A DNA stretch of 64,000 bases, taken from Labrenzia sp. R4_2. GTDB lineage: Bacteria; Pseudomonadota; Alphaproteobacteria; Rhizobiales; Stappiaceae. The DNA lies in NCBI RefSeq assembly GCF_017743865.1, contig NZ_JAGHRJ010000012.1, positions 19,030 through 83,029 of the forward strand, in the 5' to 3' direction. The notes under the pieces are model-generated. The model was not told where the DNA came from and ran no database searches. It was given only the letters and a program-made list of their open reading frames with translations. Positions within the stretch are counted from its first letter, which is position 1. The number at the start of each line of letters is the position of its first letter. Positions 17,803 through 26,256 of the stretch are shown one piece after another. The translations under genes were made by a program, and so were the position numbers.

Positions 17803-18832
17803 ACCCATTCGTCAAACAATTGTGTTAGGTCGAAATGCATTTCTTTTAGGACAGGCCGGGCAAAGCAATTCCAGAAGGTGGCGCCACGAGATTTTGACAA
17901 CCCTTCTTTCCAAAAGGTTCGTACTGACATCGTTCATCGTATGAATTTACCAGCACTGCGTCGTGCCAAATTGTTGTGAGACAATTCGACCAATTGGATT
18001 TCCACGCCCCCCTCCTCTCCGCTGGGCAATATCCAACCTCCAGCCCCGGATCAACGATTTGAAGTTCCCATTTTGGATGACCAGAAATTGATTTCCAACC
18101 CACGCCAAATCGGCATTTGGACGCAGCTTGGCGACCAAGAGCTCGGTTCCGTCTACGAGACCAGACTCTGCATTATCGGCAACACAGAACGCAATCAACT
18201 CAAACACCGCAGATGAAGTTCCGTCTGCGATGTAGTGGAATCCGCAAACCTGTTGACTTGATACGTTTCTGAACACCTAGTTCCGAGTGGGGTGTCAGAT
18301 GACACGGGGTCAAGAAATTGTTTTTTCGGTGTTTTTTTTCCGAGACGTCATTCCTTCCAATCGAATGCGAACAATTCTTGAACTCCCCTCCCCCGATTTG
18401 CGGCCACGAGAACAATTGAATCCCGCGGTGAAAACATCGTCTCCCTTTTCCTACCAAAGAAGTATTGAGGTCCCACTGGGCAATCCCATCAAAAAATACA
18501 ACAGGACCGTAAACGCTAGCGAATGATTGCGACGGCGATTTTGAACCGCCCAGACAGCTGATGCTAAATGGCAACCGTCGAGCACTAAGGTAGGAAGTGA
18601 CCAGCCGGAAGATGCCGACCGTAAGAGATATTCATTACGAGGGCAGAGGCCTCCAACCTAAAGAAGTGAACATCAGGTTCGGATGGCCGAAAAGCTCGAT
18701 CGCGGTGTGCTCAAGAGCAATGGTGAACGTAAAGCGACCACTGGCTGTCCGAAGCGATGATTTTACTTCACAGGGGAACAAGTTTAGAACCAGCGCGCAC
18801 CCAGATCCCAGTATCGCCCGGCAAGGAACCCA
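17803..18832. other. 1-kb region without a recognisable gene
   Basis: Between the small frame and the mucR-like gene I see only short open frames on both strands, none with a plausible family or ribosome site. The IS3 remnant just upstream suggests that this is decayed sequence. The last 200 bp should contain the mucR-like promoter, but I cannot place it. Confidence 0.5.
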
Positions 18833-19282
18833 ATGTCTGAGACACCCGAAAACAACACAACTATTGAGCCCGTATATGTTGATCTGACTGCCGACATCGT
18901 CTCCGCATATGTGAGCAACAACACGATTGCTTCGGGTGATCTGGCAGCCTTGATAGCGACGGTTCATTCGGCTCTCGTTTCGGCCGCACAAACGGCACAG
19001 GAACCAGCCGCTGAAGAACTTGTCCCGGCTGTACCGGTCAAAAAGTCCGTCCTGGGCGACTACATCATCTGTCTGGAGGACGGCAAAAGATTCAAATCGC
19101 TGAAGCGTCACCTGCGCACGCATTTCGACATGACGCCGGAAGACTACCGGGCCAAGTGGAACCTGCCTGTGGACTACCCGATGGTCGCCCCGAACTACGC
19201 CGCGGCGCGGTCGGATCTCGCCAGGAAAATGGGACTGGGTCAGAGACAGGGTCGCAAGAGCAAGCCGTCGAACAAGAGTTAG
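18833..19282 (+). CDS. MucR/Ros-type zinc-finger transcriptional regulator
   Basis: This 149-residue protein is of the MucR/Ros family, alphaproteobacterial regulators of exopolysaccharide, motility and symbiosis genes that bind AT-rich DNA. The DNA-binding part reads CLEDGKRFKSLKRHLRTHF and is followed by the family hallmark PEDYRAKWNLPVDYPMVAPNYA. Zinc ligands appear to be C80, D83, H93 and H97; the Asp in place of the second Cys is a known variant. The N-terminal half is the oligomerisation region. It is alone, ending 119 bp from a convergent nucleotidyltransferase gene, with a strong hairpin between them. Confidence 0.88.
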   Translation: MSETPENNTTIEPVYVDLTADIVSAYVSNNTIASGDLAALIATVHSALVSAAQTAQEPAAEELVPAVPVKKSVLGDYIICLEDGKRFKSLKRHLRTHFDMTPEDYRAKWNLPVDYPMVAPNYAAARSDLARKMGLGQRQGRKSKPSNKS

Positions 19283-19307
19283 TCTCCTTCCCGCCTGGAC
19301 AAGACCC

Positions 19308-19329
19308 CGCCGGAGCTGAACCTCCGGCG
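19308..19329. terminator. Hairpin between convergent genes
   Basis: An 8-bp perfect stem (CGCCGGAG / CTCCGGCG) has a 6-nt loop. It has no U-run on either strand but lies between two converging genes, where a bidirectional terminator is expected. Confidence 0.4.
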
Positions 19330-19400
19330 CGCGGACGCATTTCGATCACTCTGAAGCACGTGCCTGCAGCGCCCGGTTCCTTGCGCGGCAAGTCCACCGG

Positions 19401-20423
19401 TCAAGAAAACTGATCGAGCAGGGACGAAGTTGCCGGCATGCGCTTCAGGCTTGCCGCAATGCGCTTGCGCCATTCCGGACCGGTTTCCAATGCGCTCTGG
19501 TAGGCTTCGGCAAGGTCGCCCGGCCTAGTCTCGGTCAACGCCTCGATCAGAAATGCCGCCTGGGCCCGGTCCTTGTGCGCCTTGAGTGCATCCGCTCCTC
19601 CTTGTCTCCGGTCCGCGACGATGAGCTTGTGCACCGCATAGCGTTCCGGGCGCGGGATCTGCACCAGCACGCCCGAGCGATACAAAAAGGGGACACTAAT
19701 CGGATCAGCAATCAGGTAATTGAGAAAATGCAGACTTTGCGCACTGACGCCAAGGGCGGCAAGATCGCGGATGGCCTCATCCTCTTCGAAGGACGGCGTC
19801 AGAAACTCGACCAGGGTCTGGCGATGTGTTTGCCGCCAGCGCCAGGTCTTGCCACTGTCGATTGAAGGCACGGGATCGAACTGAAGCTCGGAAAAAACCT
19901 CTGCAAGTGGCGGGTCGACCGCGTCCGCGAGAGCCAGTGACAACCGCTCGAAACTTGCAATGTCGATGTCATCCGTCGTGGCCGACTGGTCGAACCCTAT
20001 CCGGATGCCGAGCTCGCCTTCATAACAGCGGAAGGCCTGCGTACCGACGATCGTTCCGCCGAGTCGAAAGACGCCGGCTTTGGCCATGGCCGAAACCACC
20101 TGGCCGGACCCGACATCGGCGAACAGATAGCCTTCTGCCCTCAACACCCGCATCAATCTCGCCCGGTCCCGATCGGCAAGTTTCGCCGCCCTGGCGATCT
20201 CCGATTGCCGCTCCAGGCGGTTCCGAAGTTCTGGCGTGTCTTCGCCGATATAGCGGTCGATGGTTTTCTGCCCGACGCGAAAGTGATCGTACCAATAGGT
20301 CTTGGAGCCGACCACCTTCGACCGTGGTGCGCCGCGCAGCTCCGACACTTCGCTGTCACGCAGGGACCGCCGCAAGTCCGTCCAGGCGGCTGTGCCGATT
20401 GCACTGTGATAGTCGATGGCCAT
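19401..20423 (-). CDS. GSU2403-type nucleotidyltransferase-fold protein
   Basis: This 340-residue protein contains the nucleotidyltransferase-fold signature of the GSU2403 family. FRLGGTIVGTQAFRCYEGELG is followed by TTDDIDIASFERLSLALAD, where the D-x-D-like acidic residues would bind metal. A C-terminal helical part follows (ERYAVHKLIVADRR). Function is not established. Related nucleotidyltransferase folds serve as toxins in AbiEii/MenT-type systems, but no antitoxin gene is evident next door. Its ATG is overlapped by one arm of a 13-bp inverted repeat, suggesting tight control. Confidence 0.78.
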   Translation of the reverse strand: MAIDYHSAIGTAAWTDLRRSLRDSEVSELRGAPRSKVVGSKTYWYDHFRVGQKTIDRYIGEDTPELRNRLERQSEIARAAKLADRDRARLMRVLRAEGYLFADVGSGQVVSAMAKAGVFRLGGTIVGTQAFRCYEGELGIRIGFDQSATTDDIDIASFERLSLALADAVDPPLAEVFSELQFDPVPSIDSGKTWRWRQTHRQTLVEFLTPSFEEDEAIRDLAALGVSAQSLHFLNYLIADPISVPFLYRSGVLVQIPRPERYAVHKLIVADRRQGGADALKAHKDRAQAAFLIEALTETRPGDLAEAYQSALETGPEWRKRIAASLKRMPATSSLLDQFS

Positions 20424-20502
20424 ATGTACCCCACATACTTTTTCTCGCGGGGTAAGACTAGCAGATTTTCTATCCCACAGAAATTATTTTGTGGGGTACA
20501 TA
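20423..20502. promoter_or_regulatory. Widely spaced 13-bp perfect inverted repeat at the nucleotidyltransferase start
   Basis: TATGTACCCCACA (20423-20435) is exactly mirrored by TGTGGGGTACATA (20490-20502). The left arm overlaps the gene's start codon, and the two arms bracket its promoter region. A further CCCACA at 20474-20479 lies between them. Two operator copies bound by a looping repressor, or the mirror halves of a divergent operator pair, would fit. Confidence 0.5.
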
Positions 20503-21199
20503 AGGAACGAGATCTCGGTGCCTTCCGAACCGCCTTGTCCTTTGTGTGGAACGCCAACGAGCAACCAAGGAGCAGCTGCTTCAAAAAAAACGCGCCCGTG
20601 TTGAGCCTTGGGAGGAAGACACTTGGGCGCGCCTGGAAAGGTGTGCACGTGACGCTAGGTCACTTTGTCCTTCTATCCGCGTTCAATAAAAAAATCCTTT
20701 CGCACAATTGCAGAGTTTTTCAGGGGGTGACACTTCGTGGCCGTTCAAGCCACGTGCATTGAACCTTTCTACAGACGCAGAGATGCGCCTGTTTTTTCGA
20801 CGTGGCTGATAGGTCCAGGTTTGACCCCAGCCATAAGGTTCAGTGATCACGAAGCTTCGTAACGTCCACTATCTCTTTAGCTAAGACCTAGATGAACGGA
20901 CGGCAACGTGACCCAATTTGATTGTCATAATTGCTAATTCAAATAACTCTCCTTAGGTGTGGAAAACTTTTTCTCAACCTTGCGATGACACTTCGTTCCG
21001 TGTTGGGTTGCGCCCTCTCGCAAGGTAATCAACCACTGATTGCTATCGCCGTAAATTATTGATCTCAAATATAAAAGGACGCTCCGAATGACCTCCGGAG
21101 AGCCTGGGCATACCCTCATGCCCGGTCCGATAAATGCTGTCTCTGCGAGGCCGCACCATCCCCTGAACATCCAGCTTTTCACCGGTAGGGGAGGGGACA
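20503..21199. other. Intergenic region upstream of trbB
   Basis: No convincing gene is seen. A 28-codon GTG frame at 20518-20604 (PSEPPCPLCGTPT) contains a CxxC pair after an AAGGA but has no known relative. The region must contain the trb promoter. I could not find a tra box or lux-type box, although GTGATCAC and GAAGCTTC palindromes lie side by side at about 20842-20859. Confidence 0.4.
20772..20797 (+). terminator. Probable intrinsic terminator upstream of the trb operon
   Basis: CAGACGC and GCGCCTG form a 7-bp stem with one mismatch and a 6-nt loop, followed by six T on the plus strand. It implies a short plus-strand transcript from the 20.5-kb region, divergent from the nucleotidyltransferase gene. 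Confidence 0.45.
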
Positions 21200-22204
21200 T
21201 TGAGGAACGGTGAAAGCCGCCGCCGGCTTATCGCCGGGCTGGAAGACTCGCTGGGGACTACAATCCTGTCGGCGCTGTCGGACGACACCGTCGTTGAGAT
21301 CATGCTCAACCCGGACGGACAGTTGTTCATCGAGCGCGTTGGTAAGGGCATGGAGCCCTCCGGTGAGATGACGTCTCATGACGCCCAGATCATCATGGGC
21401 AAGATCGCCCACGCGCTCGGCACGGAAATCACCTCCGACAAGCCGATCATTTCCGGCGAGCTGCCGACAGGCGGTCATCGTTTTGAGGGGCTTTTACCGC
21501 CGGTCGTTTCCAAACCTTCTTTTACGATCCGCAAGAAGGCATCGCTGCTCATCCCGCTTTCCAAGTACGTCGAGGATGGCGTGATGACGGACGGCCAGGC
21601 TGCCGTGATCCGTGATGCGGTTGCCTGCCGGAAAAACATTCTGGTTTCGGGCGGCACGGGCACAGGCAAAACGACCCTGACGAACGCGATCATCGGCGAA
21701 ATGGTCTCGGTCGCTCCGGATCATCGCCTCGTTATTCTGGAAGACACCGCGGAAATCCAGTGTGCGGCCAGGAATGCTGTAATCCTGCACACGTCCGACA
21801 CCGTGGACATGCAGCGGCTCTTGAAATCGACCATGCGCTTGCGTCCCGATAGGATCATTGTCGGCGAAGTGCGCGATGGCGCGGCGCTGACGCTGCTCAA
21901 GGCATGGAATACGGGCCACCCGGGCGGCATCGCCACGGTTCACTCCGACAATGCCTTCACCGCACTGACGCGCCTTGAACAGTTGATCGCGGAAGTGTCT
22001 CAGCAGCCTATGCCGCAAGTCATCGCAGAAGCGGTTGACCTCATCGTCTCGATCGAGCGCTCCCCCGAACACGGACGCATCGTTCGGGACATTGTGTCCG
22101 TCTCCGGCTTTCGGGACGGCACCTATGACGTCCGCTCAGCCGTTACATCCCAGTTCCTCAACAAAAATTCCAACGACAGACAAGGGACTCTTCATGTCGC
22201 GTAA
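21200..22204 (+). CDS. trbB: TrbB conjugative transfer ATPase (VirB11 family)
   Basis: This 334-residue hexameric traffic ATPase drives type IV secretion from the cytoplasmic face. Walker A is GGTGTGKTTL (151-160). The Asp box/Walker B region includes RLVILEDTAEIQ and LRPDRIIVGEVRDGAA, and the His box is HPGGIATVHSDNAFTALTRLE. The TTG start is chosen because GGGGAGGGG precedes it at suitable distance and the length equals that of Ti-plasmid TrbB. It is the first gene of an eleven-gene trb operon whose members mostly overlap. No traI autoinducer synthase precedes it, unlike in Ti plasmids. Confidence 0.95.
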   Translation: MRNGESRRRLIAGLEDSLGTTILSALSDDTVVEIMLNPDGQLFIERVGKGMEPSGEMTSHDAQIIMGKIAHALGTEITSDKPIISGELPTGGHRFEGLLPPVVSKPSFTIRKKASLLIPLSKYVEDGVMTDGQAAVIRDAVACRKNILVSGGTGTGKTTLTNAIIGEMVSVAPDHRLVILEDTAEIQCAARNAVILHTSDTVDMQRLLKSTMRLRPDRIIVGEVRDGAALTLLKAWNTGHPGGIATVHSDNAFTALTRLEQLIAEVSQQPMPQVIAEAVDLIVSIERSPEHGRIVRDIVSVSGFRDGTYDVRSAVTSQFLNKNSNDRQGTLHVA

Positions 22205-22553
22205 TTTTGTATTTCTTCTCTTTCTCGCCGGTGCAGGACTGTGCCTAATTGAACCAGCCTTTGCCTCTGGTGGTGGTTCGCTTCCCTGGGAAGGTCCGCT
22301 GCAGCAGATCCAGGCCTCCATCAACGGTCCAGTCGCCGGCGCCGTTGGCATGATTGCGGTCGCCGTTGCCGGAGCCATGCTGATCTTCGGGGGCGAACTC
22401 AACGACTTTGCCCGCCGCTTGGCCTACGTCGTTCTTGTTCTGGGTGTCCTCCTGGGGGCAAGCACCATCGTTGGTCTGTTCGGGTCTTCGGGCGCGTCCA
22501 TCGGTCTTGCTCCCGAAGAGAGTGCAGCTTCCATGGAACTGGCAGGTGACTGA
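22194..22553 (+). CDS. trbC: TrbC conjugative pilin
   Basis: This 119-residue prepilin has a signal peptide ending at AFASGGG and two hydrophobic segments (about 45-62 and 74-95), as in TrbC/VirB2 pilins that are trimmed and cyclised. The ATG overlaps the trbB stop by 11 bp. Confidence 0.92.
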   Translation: MSRNFVFLLFLAGAGLCLIEPAFASGGGSLPWEGPLQQIQASINGPVAGAVGMIAVAVAGAMLIFGGELNDFARRLAYVVLVLGVLLGASTIVGLFGSSGASIGLAPEESAASMELAGD

Positions 22554-22842
22554 TGTACCCGGTCTCAACAAAGCGCGGATCCATCGCGCTCTGTCGCGCC
22601 CGACATTGTTGTTCGGGGCGGACCGGGAGCTCGTGCTCGTGACCGGTCTTGCCTCGGTCATTCTGATCTTCGTAATCCTGAAGCTCTATGCCGCTGTGCT
22701 TGGCGTTGCGATCTGGATCGTTGTGGTTGGCGTGCTCCGAATGATGGCCAAGGCGGACCCTCTGATGCGCGCTGTCTATCTGCGGCACGTCAAATACCGC
22801 TCCAACTACCGGCCAACCTCCACGCCCTGGCGGAAATACTGA
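22546..22842 (+). CDS. trbD: TrbD inner-membrane conjugation protein (VirB3-like)
   Basis: This 98-residue protein has the TrbD core HRALSRPTLLFGADRELVLVTGL followed by membrane segments. VirB3/TrbD proteins sit in the inner membrane with the TrbE ATPase. A GTG at 22546 gives the family-length N-terminus and overlaps trbC by 8 bp; no ATG is available in frame near the core. The ribosome site is weak, so coupling to trbC is likely. Confidence 0.88.
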   Translation: MTDVPGLNKARIHRALSRPTLLFGADRELVLVTGLASVILIFVILKLYAAVLGVAIWIVVVGVLRMMAKADPLMRAVYLRHVKYRSNYRPTSTPWRKY

Positions 22843-22844
22843 CC

Positions 22845-25286
22845 ATGGTTGCTCTCAAAAAATTCCGGCACGTCGCGCCATCCTTTTCTGACCTGCTCCC
22901 GTATGCAGCGTTGGTCGACAACGGCATTGTGCTTTTGAAAGACGGAGGTCTGATGGCCGGCTGGTATTTTGCCGGGCCGGACAGTGAGAGTTCGACTGCG
23001 TTTGAGCGGAACGAAGTCTCCAGGCAGATCAATTCGGTTCTCGCACGCCTTGGCAATGGCTGGATGATCCAAATGGAAGCGGTGCGCATTCCATCCACCG
23101 GATATCCGGCCAAGGAAAGCTCACATTTTCCAGATCCGATCACGGCCTTGATCGATGACGAGCGCCGTCAGCGCTTTGAAGCCGGGGAGGGGCACTTTGA
23201 AAGCCAGCACGCCCTCATATTGACCTATCGGCCGCCTGAGAAAAACAAATCCAAGCTGGTCAAATACATCTATTCGGACGAAGCCAGCCGCAACACCTCT
23301 TTTGCCTCCCGGACGCTTGAACACTTCAAAACGACAATCCGCGAATTCGAACAATACATGGCAAATGTCGTCTCGATCCGGCGCATGGAAACGCACGAGA
23401 TACCAGACGGGCAAGCGGGCAGAGAGAGACACAGCCGTTACGATGACCTGCTACAGTTCGCCCGCTTCGCTCTCATTGGAGAAAACCATCCAATCCGCCT
23501 GCCTGACATTGCCATGTATCTCGACCATCTGGTGACAGCGGAGTTCCATCACGGTCTCACCCCCATCATCGACGACCGCTATGTGGGTGTCGTGTCGATC
23601 GACGGGTTCCCGGCAGAAAGCTGGCCAGGGATCCTCAACGCCCTTGATCTGATGCCAATCACCTATCGCTGGTCGAGCCGGTTCATCTTCCTGGATCCGG
23701 TGGAGGCGCGCTCTGTTTTGGAAAAGACGCGTAAGAAGTGGCTGCAGAAAGTGCGGCCGCTGATGGATCAGCTTTTTAAGACCAACTCCGGATCGCTCGA
23801 TCAGGACGCCATGGTGATGGTCGGAGAGACCGAAGACGCAATTGCAGAAGCAAACTCGCAGCTCGTCGCCTTCGGACACTATACGCCAGTCATCGTGCTC
23901 TTCGACACCAACCAGACACAGCTTCAGGAAAAATGCGAGGCAGTGCGCCGTCTTGTCCAAAACGAGGGGTTTGGCGGGCGCGTCGAAACCCTCAACACGA
24001 CCGAAGCGTTCCTGGGGAGCCTGCCAGGTGTTTCTTATGCCAATGTTCGCGAACCGCTGGTAAGCACGCGCAATCTCGCGGATCTTGCTCCACTCAACTC
24101 TGTCTGGGCTGGATCGCCGGAAGCGCCATGCCCGTTTTACCCCGTTGGGTCGCCGCCACTGATGCAGGTGGCGTCCGGCTCCTCACCGTTCCGCTTCAAT
24201 CTCCATGTCGGGGATCTGGGGCATACGCTGATCTTCGGGCCAACAGGTTCAGGTAAATCGACGCTTCTAGCGCTGATCGCCGCTCAGTTCCGGCGCTATG
24301 AGAACGCGCAAGTGTTTGTCTTCGATAAGGGCAAGTCGATGTACCCGCTGACGCTGGCCGTTGGCGCCGATCACTATGACATTGGCAAGTCAGACACGCT
24401 GGCCTTTGCACCGCTCTCATCGCTTGAAGACGACACCGACAAAGCATTTGCAGCCGAGTGGCTGGAAACCCTCATCCAAATGCAGGGCGTAAAGGTTCTA
24501 CCGGAGCACCGCAACGCCATCACCACGCAGATTGAGCTGATGTCGAAATCGCAGCGCCGGTCGCTGACTGACTTCGTGTCGGGTGTTCAAAACCGGGACA
24601 TCAAAGACGCACTTCAATACTACACCGTGGAAGGTCCCATGGGATCGCTCCTGGATGCAGAAACGGACGGCCTGTCACTCTCCAGTTTCCAGACCTTCGA
24701 GATTGAAGAGTTGATGAACATGGGCGACCGGAACCTGATCCCGGTCCTGCTTTATCTGTTCCGCCGGATTGAAAAACGCCTGACCGGGAGCCCAAGCCTG
24801 CTTATTCTGGATGAAGCCTGGCTGATGCTTAGCCATCCAGTGTTCCGCGACAAGATCCGCGAATGGCTCAAAGTGTTACGGAAAGCCAATTGCGCGGTGG
24901 TCCTGGCAACACAATCAATCTCGGATGCCGAACGATCCGGCATCATCGACGTTCTTAAAGAGAGCTGCCCGACAAAGGTTTGCCTGCCCAATGGTGAGGC
25001 CCGGGTTTCTGGAACCCGCGACTTTTACGAGAGGCTCGGCTTTAACGACCAGCAAATTGAAATCATCGCCTCCGCGATCCCGAAGCGGGACTACTACGTC
25101 ACGTCTCCGGATGGGCGTCGGCTCTTTGACATGGCGCTCGGCCCGATCACGCTGTCCTTTGTCGGCGCCTCGGGAAAAGACGATATTAAGCGGATTGATG
25201 ACCTTCATCACCAACATGGCGACACGTGGCCAATCGAATGGCTCAAGCAAAGAGGGATCGACAATGCCGACCAACTCCTTGGCTAG
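22845..25286 (+). CDS. trbE: TrbE conjugative transfer ATPase (VirB4 family)
   Basis: This 813-residue VirB4-type ATPase, the largest motor of the secretion channel, has the CagE/TrbE N-terminal domain. Walker A is GPTGSGKST (about 465-473) and Walker B is LLILDEAWLML (about 651-661). The RAFTY/arginine-finger region includes LATQSISDAERSG. The start is an ATG 2 bp after trbD. Length and motifs are normal. Confidence 0.95.
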   Translation: MVALKKFRHVAPSFSDLLPYAALVDNGIVLLKDGGLMAGWYFAGPDSESSTAFERNEVSRQINSVLARLGNGWMIQMEAVRIPSTGYPAKESSHFPDPITALIDDERRQRFEAGEGHFESQHALILTYRPPEKNKSKLVKYIYSDEASRNTSFASRTLEHFKTTIREFEQYMANVVSIRRMETHEIPDGQAGRERHSRYDDLLQFARFALIGENHPIRLPDIAMYLDHLVTAEFHHGLTPIIDDRYVGVVSIDGFPAESWPGILNALDLMPITYRWSSRFIFLDPVEARSVLEKTRKKWLQKVRPLMDQLFKTNSGSLDQDAMVMVGETEDAIAEANSQLVAFGHYTPVIVLFDTNQTQLQEKCEAVRRLVQNEGFGGRVETLNTTEAFLGSLPGVSYANVREPLVSTRNLADLAPLNSVWAGSPEAPCPFYPVGSPPLMQVASGSSPFRFNLHVGDLGHTLIFGPTGSGKSTLLALIAAQFRRYENAQVFVFDKGKSMYPLTLAVGADHYDIGKSDTLAFAPLSSLEDDTDKAFAAEWLETLIQMQGVKVLPEHRNAITTQIELMSKSQRRSLTDFVSGVQNRDIKDALQYYTVEGPMGSLLDAETDGLSLSSFQTFEIEELMNMGDRNLIPVLLYLFRRIEKRLTGSPSLLILDEAWLMLSHPVFRDKIREWLKVLRKANCAVVLATQSISDAERSGIIDVLKESCPTKVCLPNGEARVSGTRDFYERLGFNDQQIEIIASAIPKRDYYVTSPDGRRLFDMALGPITLSFVGASGKDDIKRIDDLHHQHGDTWPIEWLKQRGIDNADQLLG

Positions 25287-26058
25287 GTCACTTGCCAGCG
25301 TTTTTTGTGTGATCGGCCTCGCTCAGCCGGCTTTGGCCGGGGGCGGTGGCATTACAGGGGCAACCGAGTTCACCCAGATCCTCAACAACAGTGAGCTGAT
25401 TGCCCTCGGTGGCCAGAATGCTGAACAGATTGCCAATCAGGTGCAGCAGATCGGCAATCAGATCCAGATGATCGAAAACCAGATCTCGATCTACGAAAAC
25501 ATGCTCCAAAACACGCTCTCACTGCCAGACCAGGTTTGGGGCGAGGTCGAGCAGAACCTGAACCAACTCCAGAGCCTCGTTCAAAAGGGTCAGGGATTGG
25601 CGTTCTCAATGGGCAATCTGGACGACACCCTGAAGCAGCGGTTCCAGAGCTACGCTGAGTTCGACAAGAACAGCCTACCGGACGGGCAGTCATTTTCGAC
25701 GATGTATCAAGGCTGGTCCGACACCAACCGGGACACGATCTCCTCGACCTTGAATGCGGCCGGATACACTTCGGACCAGTTTGCGACCGAGGAGGACATC
25801 ATGCGTCAGCTCCGGCAGCACTCCCAAACGGCAGAAGGCCAAAAGCAGGCCCTGCAGGTCGGTCACGAGATTGCCGCTCAGCAAGTCGAGCAGATGCAAA
25901 AGCTTCGCGGTCTTGTCTCTCAGCAAATGACCATGATGGGGACCTGGTACCAGTCGGAGCAGACGAAGAGCGATCTCGCTCAATCAAAAAGGGAAAAATT
26001 CTTCGGTACGACAAAACCCTCGACCACCGGCGGCGACGAACTCAGCGTGGACTTCTGA
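25264..26058 (+). CDS. trbJ: TrbJ conjugative transfer protein (VirB5-like)
   Basis: This 264-residue periplasmic protein has a signal peptide ending near LAQPALA and helical Gln-rich repeats (EQIANQVQQIGNQIQMIENQI), the TrbJ/VirB5 minor-pilin pattern. It overlaps trbE by 23 bp. Its last residues, TTGGDELSVDF, recur almost unchanged at the end of the next protein, TrbK, which is unusual. Confidence 0.92.
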   Translation: MPTNSLARSLASVFCVIGLAQPALAGGGGITGATEFTQILNNSELIALGGQNAEQIANQVQQIGNQIQMIENQISIYENMLQNTLSLPDQVWGEVEQNLNQLQSLVQKGQGLAFSMGNLDDTLKQRFQSYAEFDKNSLPDGQSFSTMYQGWSDTNRDTISSTLNAAGYTSDQFATEEDIMRQLRQHSQTAEGQKQALQVGHEIAAQQVEQMQKLRGLVSQQMTMMGTWYQSEQTKSDLAQSKREKFFGTTKPSTTGGDELSVDF

Positions 26059-26061
26059 AAG

Positions 26062-26256
26062 ATGGCCAAGACCTATTTGTACTTACTGGTCGCCCTCCTT
26101 TTGTTAGGAGCTGCGTCCGTCACTTACATCTTCGTTTTCTCCGCACCAGCCGAGAAACAAACCAACGTCGATGCACAAGAGCAAATCATTCAATCGGACC
26201 CGAAGGATTACCCGACAACGGGTGGTGATGAAATCAGCGTGGATTTCGGCAAATGA
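26062..26256 (+). CDS. trbK: TrbK-like small membrane protein (entry exclusion position)
   Basis: This 64-residue protein has one N-terminal membrane segment (YLYLLVALLLLGAASVTYIFVF) and a short tail. It occupies the trbK slot between trbJ and trbL, where TrbK gives entry exclusion in IncP and Ti plasmids. No lipobox cysteine is visible, unlike classical TrbK lipoproteins, so the name rests on position. The C-terminal TTGGDEISVDF copies the end of TrbJ. Confidence 0.65.
   Translation: MAKTYLYLLVALLLLGAASVTYIFVFSAPAEKQTNVDAQEQIIQSDPKDYPTTGGDEISVDFGK

Noticed and set aside
18287..18526. Short frames in the 17.8-18.8 kb region
   Set aside because: They overlap frames of equal quality on the other strand and have no known relatives.
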